Shown: positions 35,372 through 44,546, counted from the first letter of the stretch. The stretch: 64,000 bases of DNA from Dyella_B humi (GCF_044904605.1 NZ_JADIKI010000022.1:1-64000); one strand, 5' to 3'. Notes: generated from the letters alone by a model not told the origin. Made by a program: numbers and translations.

Positions 35372-35953
35372 TCAGGCGAGATTCTTCGCCGCGAAATCCC
35401 AATTCACCAGATCCCAGAACTTGTCCACATAGCTCGGGCGCGCATTGCGGTAGTCGATGTAATACGCGTGCTCCCATACGTCGATGGTGAACAGCGGCTT
35501 GTCGCTGCCGGTGATCGGCGTGGCGGCATTGGAGGTGTTGACGATACCCACCGAGCCATCTGGACGCTGCACCAGCCAGGTCCAACCCGAACCGAAGTTG
35601 CCGACGGCGGACTTCTTGAATTCCTCTTTGAACTTGTCGAACGAGCCGAACGCCTTGTTGATCGCATCGGCCAGCTTGCCGGCGGGAGCGTTGTCGCTCT
35701 TCGGCGAGCGCATGGAGTGCCAGTAGAAGGTGTGGTTCCAGATCTGCGCTGCGTTGTTGAACACGCCGCCGGACGACTTCTTGATGATGTCTTCCAGTGC
35801 GGCGCTCTCGAACTCGGTGCCCTTGATCAGATTGTTGAGGTTGGTCACATAGGCCTGATGGTGCTTGCCATAGTGAAACTCCAACGTCTCGGCCGAGATG
35901 TTCGGCTCCAGCGCATTCTTTTCGTAGGGCAACGGGGGAAGTTCGATCGCCAT
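35372..35953 (-). CDS. sodB: Superoxide dismutase (Fe type)
   Basis: A 193-residue enzyme. Metal ligands His27 (FHYGKHHQAYV region), His74 (NHTFYWHSM), Asp158 and His162 (DVWEHAYYIDYRN) are all present. AAQIWNHTFYW with Gln70 next to the metal site and FGSGWTWLV indicate the iron-specific type. It dismutates superoxide in the cytoplasm. Length equals that of E. coli SodB. It is divergent from grxD. Confidence 0.95.
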   Translation of the reverse strand: MAIELPPLPYEKNALEPNISAETLEFHYGKHHQAYVTNLNNLIKGTEFESAALEDIIKKSSGGVFNNAAQIWNHTFYWHSMRSPKSDNAPAGKLADAINKAFGSFDKFKEEFKKSAVGNFGSGWTWLVQRPDGSVGIVNTSNAATPITGSDKPLFTIDVWEHAYYIDYRNARPSYVDKFWDLVNWDFAAKNLA

Positions 35954-36061
35954 GGGTAACTCCTGGGCGTTGGCTGAGGATAACGGGTGGCCACCCGGCC
36001 GAGCGCCGGGACGGCTGGTACACTACTAAGCTGGCTGCATTGTAGTGATGAATCTCAAGTT

Positions 36062-36388
36062 ATGGACGTCAACGAGCGAATCAAGGCGGTGCTAGCCGAG
36101 CACCCCATCGTGCTTTTCATGAAAGGCACGCCGCAATTCCCCATGTGCGGCTTCTCCGCCCGTGCGGCACAGGCGCTGAGCGAAGCCGGTGCTGCGTTCC
36201 ATGCGGTGAACGTGCTGGCCGATCCGGAAATCCGCGCCGCCTTGCCGCACTACGCCAACTGGCCGACCTTCCCGCAGCTTTTCATCCAGGGCGAACTGAT
36301 TGGCGGCTGCGACATCGTGGAAGATCTGAAAGCCTCCGGCGAATTGGCGCGCATGGCCAGCGACGTGGCAGGGGAACACCACGCATGA
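36062..36388 (+). CDS. grxD: Monothiol glutaredoxin, Grx4 type
   Basis: A 108-residue protein with the monothiol active site CGFS (Cys29), preceded by FMKGTPQFPM, and the glutathione-binding WPTFPQLFIQGELIGGCDIV. These proteins bind a bridging 2Fe-2S cluster with glutathione and serve in cluster delivery. The stop codon overlaps the start of the next gene (ATGA), and sodB is divergent, which places two oxidative-stress genes side by side. Confidence 0.95.
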   Translation: MDVNERIKAVLAEHPIVLFMKGTPQFPMCGFSARAAQALSEAGAAFHAVNVLADPEIRAALPHYANWPTFPQLFIQGELIGGCDIVEDLKASGELARMASDVAGEHHA

Positions 36389-37158
36389 GCTTGAGCCTGC
36401 CGCTGCACCGTCTGCCCGACGCCTGGACGCCGGCTGCCGACGAACTGGCCGGCCGCGTAGTGCTGGTCACCGGCGCCTACGGCGGATTGGGCAGCTCGGT
36501 GGCGCGCGCGGTAGCACGCGCTGGCGCCACGGTGGTGATCACCGGCAAACGCAAGCGTCAGCTGGAACAGCTTTACGATGCGATGGTGCGCGACGGTTTG
36601 CCCGAGCCGATCATCCATCCGCTCGACATGGAAACTGCTACGCCGCGCGAGTACGAGACACTGGCCGAAGGTTTGCAGCGCGATCTCGGACGGCTCGACG
36701 GCATCGTGCATACCGCGACGAGTTTCGCCGGCCTGATGCCCATGTCGACGCACAAGCCAGATGCCTGGTTGCGCAGCTTGCACGTCAATGTGTCCGCGCC
36801 GTTCGCGCTGACTCAGGCCTGCCTGCCATTGCTTACCGCCGCGCCCGACAGTGCGGCGGTGTTCGTGCTGGACAATCCCGACCTGGTGCGTCGTGCGCAT
36901 TGGGGTGCATACGGCGTATCGAAGGCGGCGCTGGAACGCTTCGTCACCATCCTGCATGAGGAACACGACGAAGACGCGTTCCGCGTGCATGCATTGCTGC
37001 CCGCGCCGATGCGCACCACCTTGCGCCGCACAGCCTATTTCGGCGAAGACACCCTGCAGCATCCGTTGCCCGATAGCACGGCCGAAGCGGTGGTCTATCT
37101 GTTGAGCAAGAAAGCCGCCATCGCACGCGGCGGCGTGCTCGACCTGCGCGTGGCATGA
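36385..37158 (+). CDS. Short-chain dehydrogenase/reductase (YciK-like)
   Basis: A 257-residue SDR. The nucleotide-binding motif is TGAYGGLG (residues 29-36) and the catalytic pair is in WGAYGVSKAALERF (Y-x3-K). Where the family normally has the catalytic Ser, this protein reads AVFVLDNPDLVRRAHW, so the Ser appears to be absent; close relatives in this order may share that. It is coupled to grxD by a 4-base overlap. Substrate unknown. YciK of E. coli is similarly of unknown function. Confidence 0.85.
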   Translation: MSLSLPLHRLPDAWTPAADELAGRVVLVTGAYGGLGSSVARAVARAGATVVITGKRKRQLEQLYDAMVRDGLPEPIIHPLDMETATPREYETLAEGLQRDLGRLDGIVHTATSFAGLMPMSTHKPDAWLRSLHVNVSAPFALTQACLPLLTAAPDSAAVFVLDNPDLVRRAHWGAYGVSKAALERFVTILHEEHDEDAFRVHALLPAPMRTTLRRTAYFGEDTLQHPLPDSTAEAVVYLLSKKAAIARGGVLDLRVA

Positions 37159-37196
37159 TCGCGCAGCATTTTGCGCGCTAACCAAAAGGGGATCTG

Positions 37197-37805
37197 ATGG
37201 AAACGCAGATGACCACCATGTCGGCGGCGATCCTGCTGTTTCTGATCATGGATCCGCTCGGCAATATTCCGATCTTCCTCAGCCTGCTGAAGGACGTGTC
37301 GCCCAAGCGCCGTCGCGTGGTGATGGCGCGCGAATTGCTGATCGCGCTGGCGGTATTGCTGGTGTTCCTGATGGGCGGTCAGTTGATTCTCCATCTGCTG
37401 CAACTGCGGCAGGAATCGATCAGCATCGCCGGTGGCATCGTGTTGTTCCTGATCGGTATCCGCATGGTTTTTCCACCGGCCGAAGGCGGCATTTTCGGGC
37501 AAGCCGGTGAAGGCGAGCCGTTTATCGTGCCGTTGGCCATTCCCGGCGTGGCTGGCCCTTCGGCGATGGCGGCCTTACTGCTGCTCACCAACACGCAACC
37601 GGGCCGCACCGCGGACTGGGCCATTGCCTTGCTATGCGCGTGGCTGGCGACGGCGATCATCCTGCTCAGTTCCACCTACCTGTTCCGCTGGCTGGGCGAA
37701 GGCGTACTTACCGCCTTGGAGCGTGTGATGGGCATGCTGTTGATCGCCTTGTCGGTGCAGATGTTCCTGGGCGGCATCGCGGCGTATCTGCATCTGGCTG
37801 TTTGA
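37197..37805 (+). CDS. MarC/YhgN family membrane protein
   Basis: A 202-residue protein with six predicted membrane helices. FLIMDPLGNIPIFLSLLK and ISIAGGIVLFLIGIRM with IVPLAIPGVAGPSAMAALLLL are typical of MarC proteins, whose two halves each contain an N-P-like motif. Function unresolved; the family is no longer thought to mediate multiple antibiotic resistance. ATG 37197 follows AAGGGGATCTG. It lies 38 bases after the SDR gene and may be cotranscribed with grxD and it. Confidence 0.9.
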   Translation: METQMTTMSAAILLFLIMDPLGNIPIFLSLLKDVSPKRRRVVMARELLIALAVLLVFLMGGQLILHLLQLRQESISIAGGIVLFLIGIRMVFPPAEGGIFGQAGEGEPFIVPLAIPGVAGPSAMAALLLLTNTQPGRTADWAIALLCAWLATAIILLSSTYLFRWLGEGVLTALERVMGMLLIALSVQMFLGGIAAYLHLAV

Positions 37806-38053
37806 TGCCCACGCCGCGCGCTGAAACCCGCCATGCCAGCCTGTGCCGGCATGACGATCAGGCCAGGACAACGTTCGTTGCAGTGAGCAGAATCAATACG
37901 ATAGGTCGCAAGACACGATTGGTTTGAACGAGCTTTTAAGAAACCGTCCCGGACCCTTCGTGTATTCTTGCGTTCCGTACGAGTTTGACCCAGCGATTTC
38001 TCGCAGTTGTCACACTTGATCGGCAACATGGATTAAAACCAAGGGAGGCGGTC

Positions 38054-39766
38054 ATGCTTCACGTCGAACAGGCCCTTACCGAACGTCTGCCGTGGCTCGC
38101 GCAGCATCCGATGATTCGTAAACCCGTTGTTGGCATGTTGGGGCGGCTGGCTGACGAGGCAGGTTTCAATCGGGTACTTGATCGGCTTGCCGATACCAAG
38201 GGGTTCGATTTCGCCGAACAGGTCCTGGATCTGTTGGGTTGCAGCTATCACGTCGTACAGCGCGAGCGGGAACATATTCCCGTCGAAGGTGGCGTGTTAG
38301 TCATCGCCAATCATCCGCTAGGTATGCTTGATGCAATGGCCTTACTGGACCTGGTTGGTTCGGTACGCAAGGACGTACGTATTCTCGGCAATGACTGGCT
38401 GGCTGCCGTACCGCAACTCGGTCCTTTGTTGCTGTCGGTCGACGTATTCGGCGGCGGCGCGGCTTCGCGTATGCGCAACATTTATCGTGCGCTGGACCGT
38501 GGCGAGGCTCTGATTATTTTTCCGGCTGGCGAAGTGTCTCGCATGGGACCGGCGGGCGTGCGCGATGGGCGCTGGGCGGATGGTTTCGCGCGATTGGCCA
38601 TGCGCAGCAAGACGCCGGTGCTGCCCATCCACGTTGCCGCGCGCAATTCGGCCATGTTCTATGGCCTGTCGATGTTGGCCAAACCGCTGAGCACCGCCAT
38701 GCTGCCGCGCGAAGCGGTCGCTACGCATGTCAGCCGCATCGGGTTCAGCGTGGGCGCGCTGGTCAGCGCGGAAGAGTTGGCCAAGCGCAGTGAAGACGAC
38801 TCGCAGCGCGCGGCCGACCTGATGCGTCGGCATGTGTACCGCATCGGCCGTCGTCGCGGCTTGATCTTCGGCGGACAGGTGCCGCTGGCGCATCCCGAAC
38901 CCGTCGACCGCGTAGCGTTGGAATTGGCGCAGAGCGAGAAGCTCATCGATCTCGCCGATGGCAAGCAGCTGATCGTGTTGCGCGGACAAACCGACGGCGC
39001 TGCGCTGCGCGAGATCGGCCGCCTGCGCGAACTCACTTTCCGCAAGGTGGGCGAGGGCACCAATACACGGCGCGATCTGGATGCCTACGACGCCCACTAC
39101 GAACACCTCGTGCTGTGGGATCCGAAAGCGCTGCGTATCGTCGGCTCGTATCGTCTCGGCTACGGCGGACGCCTGATCGCTGAGCGCGGCATGAGCGGCC
39201 TGTATACCGCCAGCTTGTTTAATTATTCGCCGGCGCTGGAATCGCGACTGGCGCAAGGATTGGAGCTGGGACGCAGCTTCATTGCTCCGGCCTACTGGCG
39301 CTCACGCGCGCTGGATCAGCTCTGGCAGGGCATTGGCCTGTACATGCAGCGCCATCCTGACCTGCGCTACCTGTTCGGCCCAGTCAGCATGTCGGTGAAT
39401 CTGCCGCGCCAGGCGCGCGAGTGGATCGCTGCCGCGCATCAGCATTACTTCGGCGTGTCGGGCCTGGCCTCTGCGCGACAGCCGTTCAAGGTTTCTGCAG
39501 ACGTGCTCGAAGGCGTGCGTCGCGAACTGGAAGGTCTGGATTCGGTCAGCGGCCTGGGCAAGCTGCGCAATCATCTGGATGCGCTGGGTGTGAGCCTGCC
39601 GGTGCTCTATCGCCAATACGTGGACCTGGTCGAACCCGATGGCGTGCAGTTCCTCGACTTCGGCGAGGACCCGGGTTTCTCCGGCTGCGTCGATGGCCTG
39701 GTTATGCTCGATCTGGCACGCCTCAAGCCGGCCAAGCGGGCGCGTTATCTGGGCAAGGGCGCCTGA
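38054..39766 (+). CDS. Bifunctional acyltransferase: PlsC-type plus GNAT/OlsB-type
   Basis: A 570-residue protein with two enzyme modules. Residues ~60-270 are a lysophospholipid acyltransferase domain: ANHPLGMLDAM (variant H-x4-D, H87 and D93), IFPAGEVSRMG and SKTPVLPIHV. Residues ~310-540 are a GNAT-like acyl-ACP N-acyltransferase domain (LRELTFRKVGEGTNTRRDLDA, VGSYRLGYG, LELGRSFIAPAYWRSRALDQLWQGI split here, YLFGPVSMS). This arrangement matches OlsF-type proteins, which make ornithine lipids by N- and O-acylation; the same layout also exists in proteins named hemolysin. I chose ATG 38054 with GGGAGG just upstream. It stands alone. Confidence 0.75.
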   Translation: MLHVEQALTERLPWLAQHPMIRKPVVGMLGRLADEAGFNRVLDRLADTKGFDFAEQVLDLLGCSYHVVQREREHIPVEGGVLVIANHPLGMLDAMALLDLVGSVRKDVRILGNDWLAAVPQLGPLLLSVDVFGGGAASRMRNIYRALDRGEALIIFPAGEVSRMGPAGVRDGRWADGFARLAMRSKTPVLPIHVAARNSAMFYGLSMLAKPLSTAMLPREAVATHVSRIGFSVGALVSAEELAKRSEDDSQRAADLMRRHVYRIGRRRGLIFGGQVPLAHPEPVDRVALELAQSEKLIDLADGKQLIVLRGQTDGAALREIGRLRELTFRKVGEGTNTRRDLDAYDAHYEHLVLWDPKALRIVGSYRLGYGGRLIAERGMSGLYTASLFNYSPALESRLAQGLELGRSFIAPAYWRSRALDQLWQGIGLYMQRHPDLRYLFGPVSMSVNLPRQAREWIAAAHQHYFGVSGLASARQPFKVSADVLEGVRRELEGLDSVSGLGKLRNHLDALGVSLPVLYRQYVDLVEPDGVQFLDFGEDPGFSGCVDGLVMLDLARLKPAKRARYLGKGA

Positions 39767-40292
39767 GCTCTATCCCCTCTTCCTTCCGGAAGAGGGTTGC
39801 CAGCGTCGCTATTACCTCGCCATTGCAAGCACCATGTTGATCGGTGCTGAGCGCGAATTTGTCTCATATCTCACCCTCCTCCGGAGAGCGCCCTTGATCT
39901 CCACAAATGAGATATTTTTGTAAAATTTGTGTAAGGGAAACGTGAGATCGTGCTAAGGTATCGCTAAGGATACGTGACCGTCTTCTCCTCGCCTGGGCAT
40001 AAGCAAATGGCTTGGAGAAGCATGCGAATCAGCTTGCACGTGTTTCGTCCAGGGTTGTGTCAAAGGGTCGGAGCTCTTCCGCTTCGTCCCACTGGAAAAA
40101 GCAAAACCTAGGGATTCCTGAGAAGGCCACTCGGCTCATGCAGCAGATGAGCCCGAGCTTTTTTGTGTCGAGGAATCGCGAACGGCCAGGATGGCCGGCT
40201 GAGATCGCGTTGTCGCCAGCAATGGTCGAGCAGTCATTACGAGCGGTGCCAAAAAAATCTCGAAATCAAATAACTGGACTACGGGACTCTTC
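39767..40292 (+). promoter_or_regulatory. Long leader region before the TonB receptor gene
   Basis: There is no credible gene in these 526 bases. A degenerate hairpin (CCCTCTTCCTTCCGGAAGAGGG, 39775-39796) ends the acyltransferase transcript. 39900-39970 is strongly AT-rich (ATATTTTTGTAAAATTTG) and is the likely promoter area. A GC-rich hairpin with a T tract lies at 40130-40164, about 130 bases before the receptor start, so transcription from the AT-rich promoter must pass a terminator. That is the layout of an attenuated leader or of a short RNA gene ending there. I could not match it to a known riboswitch class. Confidence 0.4.
40130..40164 (+). terminator. Intrinsic terminator inside the receptor leader
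   Basis: The stem CTCGGCTCAT (40130-40139) pairs with ATGAGCCCGAG (40147-40157) with one bulged C, and CTTTTTTG follows. It is a good intrinsic terminator located in the leader upstream of the TonB-dependent receptor. Confidence 0.65.
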
Positions 40293-42740
40293 ATGAAACG
40301 AACGCATCTTTCCGCAGCCATTGCTATGGCTTTCTATTTTTCCGCGGGCGTTGTTGCGGCACAGACCGCCAGCAACGACCAGGCTCAGGCAAGCCAGGAC
40401 AATTCGGCGGCCCAGCAACGCGTCAACGCATCCAGCACGTCCAACACCACCACGTCCAACGCCACCCAGCGCGACGTGAAGCAGATGTCGCAAGTGACGG
40501 TGCAGGGCCAGTCGCTGTCGCTCGGCGGCGGATTGATGTCGGTGCAGATCGCGCCGAAGGCGGTGTCGACGATCACTCGCGATGCGATCGAGAAGGCTAG
40601 CCCTGGCAGTAACTTCACACAGATGATCCGTACCATTCCGGGCGTGAACGCGGCCACCGATGACGTCACGGGCCTGGCGAACGGCCACTACAGCCTGCGT
40701 GGCTACGACTCGTCCGACATCGGCATGACCGTGAACGGTGCGCCGATCACCGACACCGGCAGCTACTCCGTGTACGCCACCGAATACGGCGACTCGGAAA
40801 ACATGGGCGACATCACCGTGCTGCAGGGTATTCCCGATGTGGACATGCCCGATTCCGGCGCCAGCGGCGGTCACATCGGCTGGGCCACCATCGATCCGCC
40901 GCATAACGGCGGCGTCGATTTCACCCAGACCTTCGGCGGCAACGACTATCGCCGCACCTTCTTCCGCCTGAACACGGGCGATCTCGGTCCGGTACGTTCC
41001 TGGTTGTCGTACTCCGACAACACCGCCGACAAGTGGCGCGGCCAAGGCACCATGGATGTGACCAAGGTCGATGGCAAGTCGGTGTGGACGATCGACAGCG
41101 ACAACTCGATCAGTGCTTCGCTGCAGTACAACCGCGAAAGCAACATCAACTACGAAAGTGTCAGTAAGCAGCAGGTGGCACAGAACGGTTACTACACCGA
41201 TTACAACACCACGTGGATTCCGCTGGCGGGTCTTACCGGCACCGCGCTGAAGAACGCGCTCAGCAACGACACGTACTACTACGGCCTGCGCACCAACCCG
41301 TTCCGCAGCTACCTCTTCAGCCTGGATGGCGAGTTCAAGCTGGCTGACAGCCTGCACCTGTCGGTGATTCCGTACTTCTGGTACGGCAACGGTGGCGGTG
41401 GTTCGGCGGCGACGGTGACCGAAAGCACGGCAACGACCAACCGCTTCGGCTATTCCAACATGGACGTCAACAACAGCGGCTCGGTCGTCACCGGCCAGCA
41501 GGGTATCGTGTATTCGTACTCCGCCGCGCTCACCTATCGCCCGGGCGTGCTGGTGAAGTTCAATCAGGATTTCGGCCTGGACAACAGCCTGGAATACGGC
41601 TTCTGGTACGAAGATTCACGCAAGACGCAGGACAATAGCTACTTCCAGGCGAACGCCAACGGTCAGCCGTCCAGTTTGTGGGGTAACTCGAACTACATCA
41701 CATACCCGAACGGTATGCCGATGACGTACTACCACGAGTACACCAACACCGAGATCGAGAAGGGCTTCGTCACCGACAACTGGACGCCGACCGATCAGTG
41801 GACCTTCACCGCCGGTACTGCATTCCTGCGTGCCAACCGCAGCGGCTGGGGCTACGACTATCCGGGTTCGTACACCGGTTCGGTTAGCAAGCAGCAGATC
41901 TACACGTCCGTCAACAGATCCTGGAACAAGCTGTTGCCGACTGCAGGCATCAAGTTCCAGCTTGACGAGAAGAACCAGTTCTACATCGGCAGCGGCAAGA
42001 CTTTCCGCGTGCCGACCAACACGGTTGTGCTGCTCAACTCGTTCGCGGGTAACGATCTGCAGAAGCCGGAGACCTCTTGGAACACCGACCTGGGCTGGCG
42101 TTACTACGGTGATGCGATCTCGGCCAATGCTGACGTGTACAACAGCAACTACAACAACAAGCAGGAAAGCGCGTACGACAACGCCAACGGCCAGACGTAT
42201 TACACCGCGATCCACCGCATGCACATGCGCGGCTTCAATGGCGAGGTGAGCTACAAGTTCGCGCCGGCCTGGACGGTCTACACCTCCTACACCTATACCA
42301 AGGCGGAGATCGTGGGCAGCATCGACGGTGGCGGCGATGGCAGCTATCCGACCAACGGCAAGATCATGCCGGATACGGCCAAGAACATCGGCAACGTCGC
42401 GCTCAGCTACGACGACACGCGTCTGTGGGCGGAACTCAATGGCCGCGTCACCAGCCAGCTGTACGGTGACTACATGAACACCGAGCACGTCGGCGGTTTC
42501 ACCACGTTCGACTTCAGCGCAGGCTATCGCTTCGGCGATTTCGACTGGCTGAAGAAGACCTACATCAAGGTGAACGTGACCAACCTCACCGACAAGCGCG
42601 CGTTCTCGTACGTTAGCTCCGCGCAGTTCCTCGCGGCGGCATCGGCGAAGCTGTTCCCGTCGCTGTACTCCAGCGCGCCGACCTATGGCCTGCTGCAGCC
42701 GCGTACGTACATGGTGACCGTCGGCGCTTCGTTCTTCTGA
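40293..42740 (+). CDS. TonB-dependent receptor
   Basis: An 815-residue outer-membrane protein. Residues 1-23 are a signal peptide (ending VVAAQ), followed by a Ser/Thr/Asn/Gln-rich linker, a plug domain (about 65-200: VTVQGQSLSLGGGLM, IRTIPGVNAATDDVTG, YSLRGYDSSDIGMTVNGAPI) and a beta-barrel ending in VTVGASFF with the terminal Phe needed for BamA recognition. It imports a scarce ligand using TonB energy. The ligand is not evident: no partner transport or regulatory genes adjoin it, and the barrel is Tyr/Asn-rich as in many receptors of this order. Confidence 0.9.
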   Translation: MKRTHLSAAIAMAFYFSAGVVAAQTASNDQAQASQDNSAAQQRVNASSTSNTTTSNATQRDVKQMSQVTVQGQSLSLGGGLMSVQIAPKAVSTITRDAIEKASPGSNFTQMIRTIPGVNAATDDVTGLANGHYSLRGYDSSDIGMTVNGAPITDTGSYSVYATEYGDSENMGDITVLQGIPDVDMPDSGASGGHIGWATIDPPHNGGVDFTQTFGGNDYRRTFFRLNTGDLGPVRSWLSYSDNTADKWRGQGTMDVTKVDGKSVWTIDSDNSISASLQYNRESNINYESVSKQQVAQNGYYTDYNTTWIPLAGLTGTALKNALSNDTYYYGLRTNPFRSYLFSLDGEFKLADSLHLSVIPYFWYGNGGGGSAATVTESTATTNRFGYSNMDVNNSGSVVTGQQGIVYSYSAALTYRPGVLVKFNQDFGLDNSLEYGFWYEDSRKTQDNSYFQANANGQPSSLWGNSNYITYPNGMPMTYYHEYTNTEIEKGFVTDNWTPTDQWTFTAGTAFLRANRSGWGYDYPGSYTGSVSKQQIYTSVNRSWNKLLPTAGIKFQLDEKNQFYIGSGKTFRVPTNTVVLLNSFAGNDLQKPETSWNTDLGWRYYGDAISANADVYNSNYNNKQESAYDNANGQTYYTAIHRMHMRGFNGEVSYKFAPAWTVYTSYTYTKAEIVGSIDGGGDGSYPTNGKIMPDTAKNIGNVALSYDDTRLWAELNGRVTSQLYGDYMNTEHVGGFTTFDFSAGYRFGDFDWLKKTYIKVNVTNLTDKRAFSYVSSAQFLAAASAKLFPSLYSSAPTYGLLQPRTYMVTVGASFF

Positions 42741-42761
42741 TAATCAGTCATCCGTCCGACT

Positions 42762-42811
42762 CCCTCTCCCCCTTTTTGATCAATAACGGGGGAGAGGGTT
42801 GGGGTAAGGGG
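42762..42811. repeat. REP-like element with changed loop
   Basis: CCCTCTCCCCC and GGGGGAGAGGGTTGGGGTAAGGGGC flank TTTTTGATCAATAAC. It is a reverse copy of the CTCACCCC family with a longer loop, placed just after the receptor stop codon. Confidence 0.75.
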
Positions 42812-42846
42812 CAACCTCGCGGTTGAATTCAAATCCCGGAATATCA

Positions 42847-42873
42847 AAACGCCCTGCATGCAGGGCGTTTTTT
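42847..42873 (+). terminator. Intrinsic terminator after the receptor gene
   Basis: The palindrome AAAACGCCCTGCA/TGCAGGGCGTTTT followed by two more T is a strong terminator, symmetric enough to work in both directions. It separates the receptor from ppnN. Confidence 0.85.
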
Positions 42874-42990
42874 GTGGGCGGGCGACATACGGCGTTGACC
42901 GCGCCGCACCAGAAGCGAGATGCTAGGCGGCCGCTCACGCACATTGCAGGCGCGTATGGCGGAACGAAATTCCAGGAGACGACGGACAAC

Positions 42991-44391
42991 ATGAACGACA
43001 CGCAGATCGACAAATCCGGCAAGCCCGCGACGGCAAGCGCCCGCATTTCGCCGGCCGGCGGCCTGGATATCCTTTCTCGCAACGAAGTAGTGCGCCTGCG
43101 CGATGCCAGTGGCTCCGGCCTGCATGGCCTACTGCGTCGCTGCGCGCTCGCGGTGCTTACCTCGGGGGACGTCGGTGACGACCCGCGCGGCATGTTCGAG
43201 CAGTATCCGAACTTCGACATCCAGGTGCTGCAGCAGGATCGTGGCATCAAGATCGAGCTTTCCAACGCGCCGGCCAAGGCGTTCGTCGATGGACATATCA
43301 TCCGCGGCATCAACGAACTGCTGGTAGCGGTGGTGCGCGACATCGTCTACGTATCCACGCAGTTGGAGCAAGGCGGTTTCGATCTGCACGACACGGTGGG
43401 TATTACGCACGCGGTGTTCGAGATCTTGCGCAACGCGCGCATTCTCAAGCCGCAGATCGATCCCAATCTCGTTGTGTGCTGGGGCGGCCATTCGATCTCG
43501 CGCGACGAATACGAATACACCAAATCGGTCGGCTATCAGCTTGGCCTGCGCGGCCTGGACATCTGCACCGGCTGCGGTCCTGGGGCGATGAAAGGCCCGA
43601 TGAAAGGCGCAACGATTGCACACGCCAAGCAGCGCCGCCGCAGGAACCGCTACATCGGCGTGACTGAGCCGGGCATCATCGCGGCCGAGTCGCCCAATCC
43701 GATCGTGAATCAGCTGGTGATCATGCCGGACATCGAAAAGCGTCTCGAAGCGTTCGTGCGCATGGGACACGGCATTGTGGTGTTCCCCGGCGGCGTCGGC
43801 ACGGCGGAGGAAATTCTCTATTTGCTCGGCATCCTCCTGCATCCGGACAACGCCGGTATTCCGTTCCCGCTGATCTTCACGGGGCCGAAGCAGTCGGCCG
43901 CCTATTTCGAGCAGATCGATACTTTCCTGCGCCTCGCGCTGGGTGACGAGGTGGCGCAGCACTACAAGATCATCGTGGATGATCCGATCGCGGTGGCGCA
44001 TGCGGCGGTACGTGGCGTGGACAAGGTGCGCAACTATCGTCTGGACAACAAGGACGCCTTCTTCTTCAACTGGTCGCTGAGCATCCCACTGGCGTTCCAA
44101 CAGCCCTTCATCCCCACGCACGCGGCAATGCGTGCGCTTGCCATCCATCGCGACAGGCCGCGCCACGAACTGGCCGCCGACTTGCGCCGTGCCTTTTCGG
44201 GCATCGTCGCCGGCAATGTGAAGGACGAGGGTGTGCGCGCCATCGAGCAGCATGGTCCGTTTGAGATCGACGGTGAGCCGGAGATCATGCGTGCGTTGGA
44301 TCGACTGCTGCAGGCCTTCGTCCAACAGCACCGCATGAAGCTCCCCGGCGGCAGCGCCTACGTACCCTGCTACCGCGTGCTCACGAGCTGA
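42991..44391 (+). CDS. ppnN: Pyrimidine/purine nucleotide 5'-monophosphate nucleosidase (LOG family)
   Basis: A 466-residue protein. The LOG/lysine-decarboxylase-like core holds CTGCGPGAMKGPMKGA and VVFPGGVGTAEEILYLL (the PGGxGTxxE nucleotide-hydrolysis motif), with NPIVNQLVIMPDIEKR between them. Flanking N- and C-terminal domains make it the length of E. coli PpnN/YgdH (about 454), which hydrolyses nucleoside monophosphates to base and ribose phosphate and is stimulated by (p)ppGpp. ATG 42991 has AGGAGA upstream and is preferred to starts further left. Confidence 0.93.
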   Translation: MNDTQIDKSGKPATASARISPAGGLDILSRNEVVRLRDASGSGLHGLLRRCALAVLTSGDVGDDPRGMFEQYPNFDIQVLQQDRGIKIELSNAPAKAFVDGHIIRGINELLVAVVRDIVYVSTQLEQGGFDLHDTVGITHAVFEILRNARILKPQIDPNLVVCWGGHSISRDEYEYTKSVGYQLGLRGLDICTGCGPGAMKGPMKGATIAHAKQRRRRNRYIGVTEPGIIAAESPNPIVNQLVIMPDIEKRLEAFVRMGHGIVVFPGGVGTAEEILYLLGILLHPDNAGIPFPLIFTGPKQSAAYFEQIDTFLRLALGDEVAQHYKIIVDDPIAVAHAAVRGVDKVRNYRLDNKDAFFFNWSLSIPLAFQQPFIPTHAAMRALAIHRDRPRHELAADLRRAFSGIVAGNVKDEGVRAIEQHGPFEIDGEPEIMRALDRLLQAFVQQHRMKLPGGSAYVPCYRVLTS

Positions 44392-44464
44392 AGGTGAGTG
44401 GAAATCCGACGCCCGCCATGGCTTGACAGCCTCGGCCCGGATTCCCCAAACTATGCAGCTCCCC

Positions 44465-44541
44465 GCCCGAATAGCTCAGCCGGTTAGAGCACTTGACTGT
44501 TAATCAGGGGGTCGTTGGTTCGAGTCCAACTTCGGGCGCCA
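44465..44541 (+). tRNA. tRNA-Asn (GTT)
   Basis: A 77-base cloverleaf. The acceptor stem GCCCGAA pairs with TTCGGGC, the D-arm is TAGCTCAGCCGGTTAGAG, the anticodon loop is CTGTTAA with anticodon GTT, and the T-arm is GGTTCGAGTCC. The terminal CCA is encoded (44539-44541). Confidence 0.96.
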
Positions 44542-44546
44542 TCTAC

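Noticed and set aside
39900..40292. Cobalamin riboswitch before the TonB-dependent receptor
   Set aside because: GGGAA- and GCCACT-like pieces occur, but the conserved GC-ACTGT core and the closing B12 box are not present in the right order.
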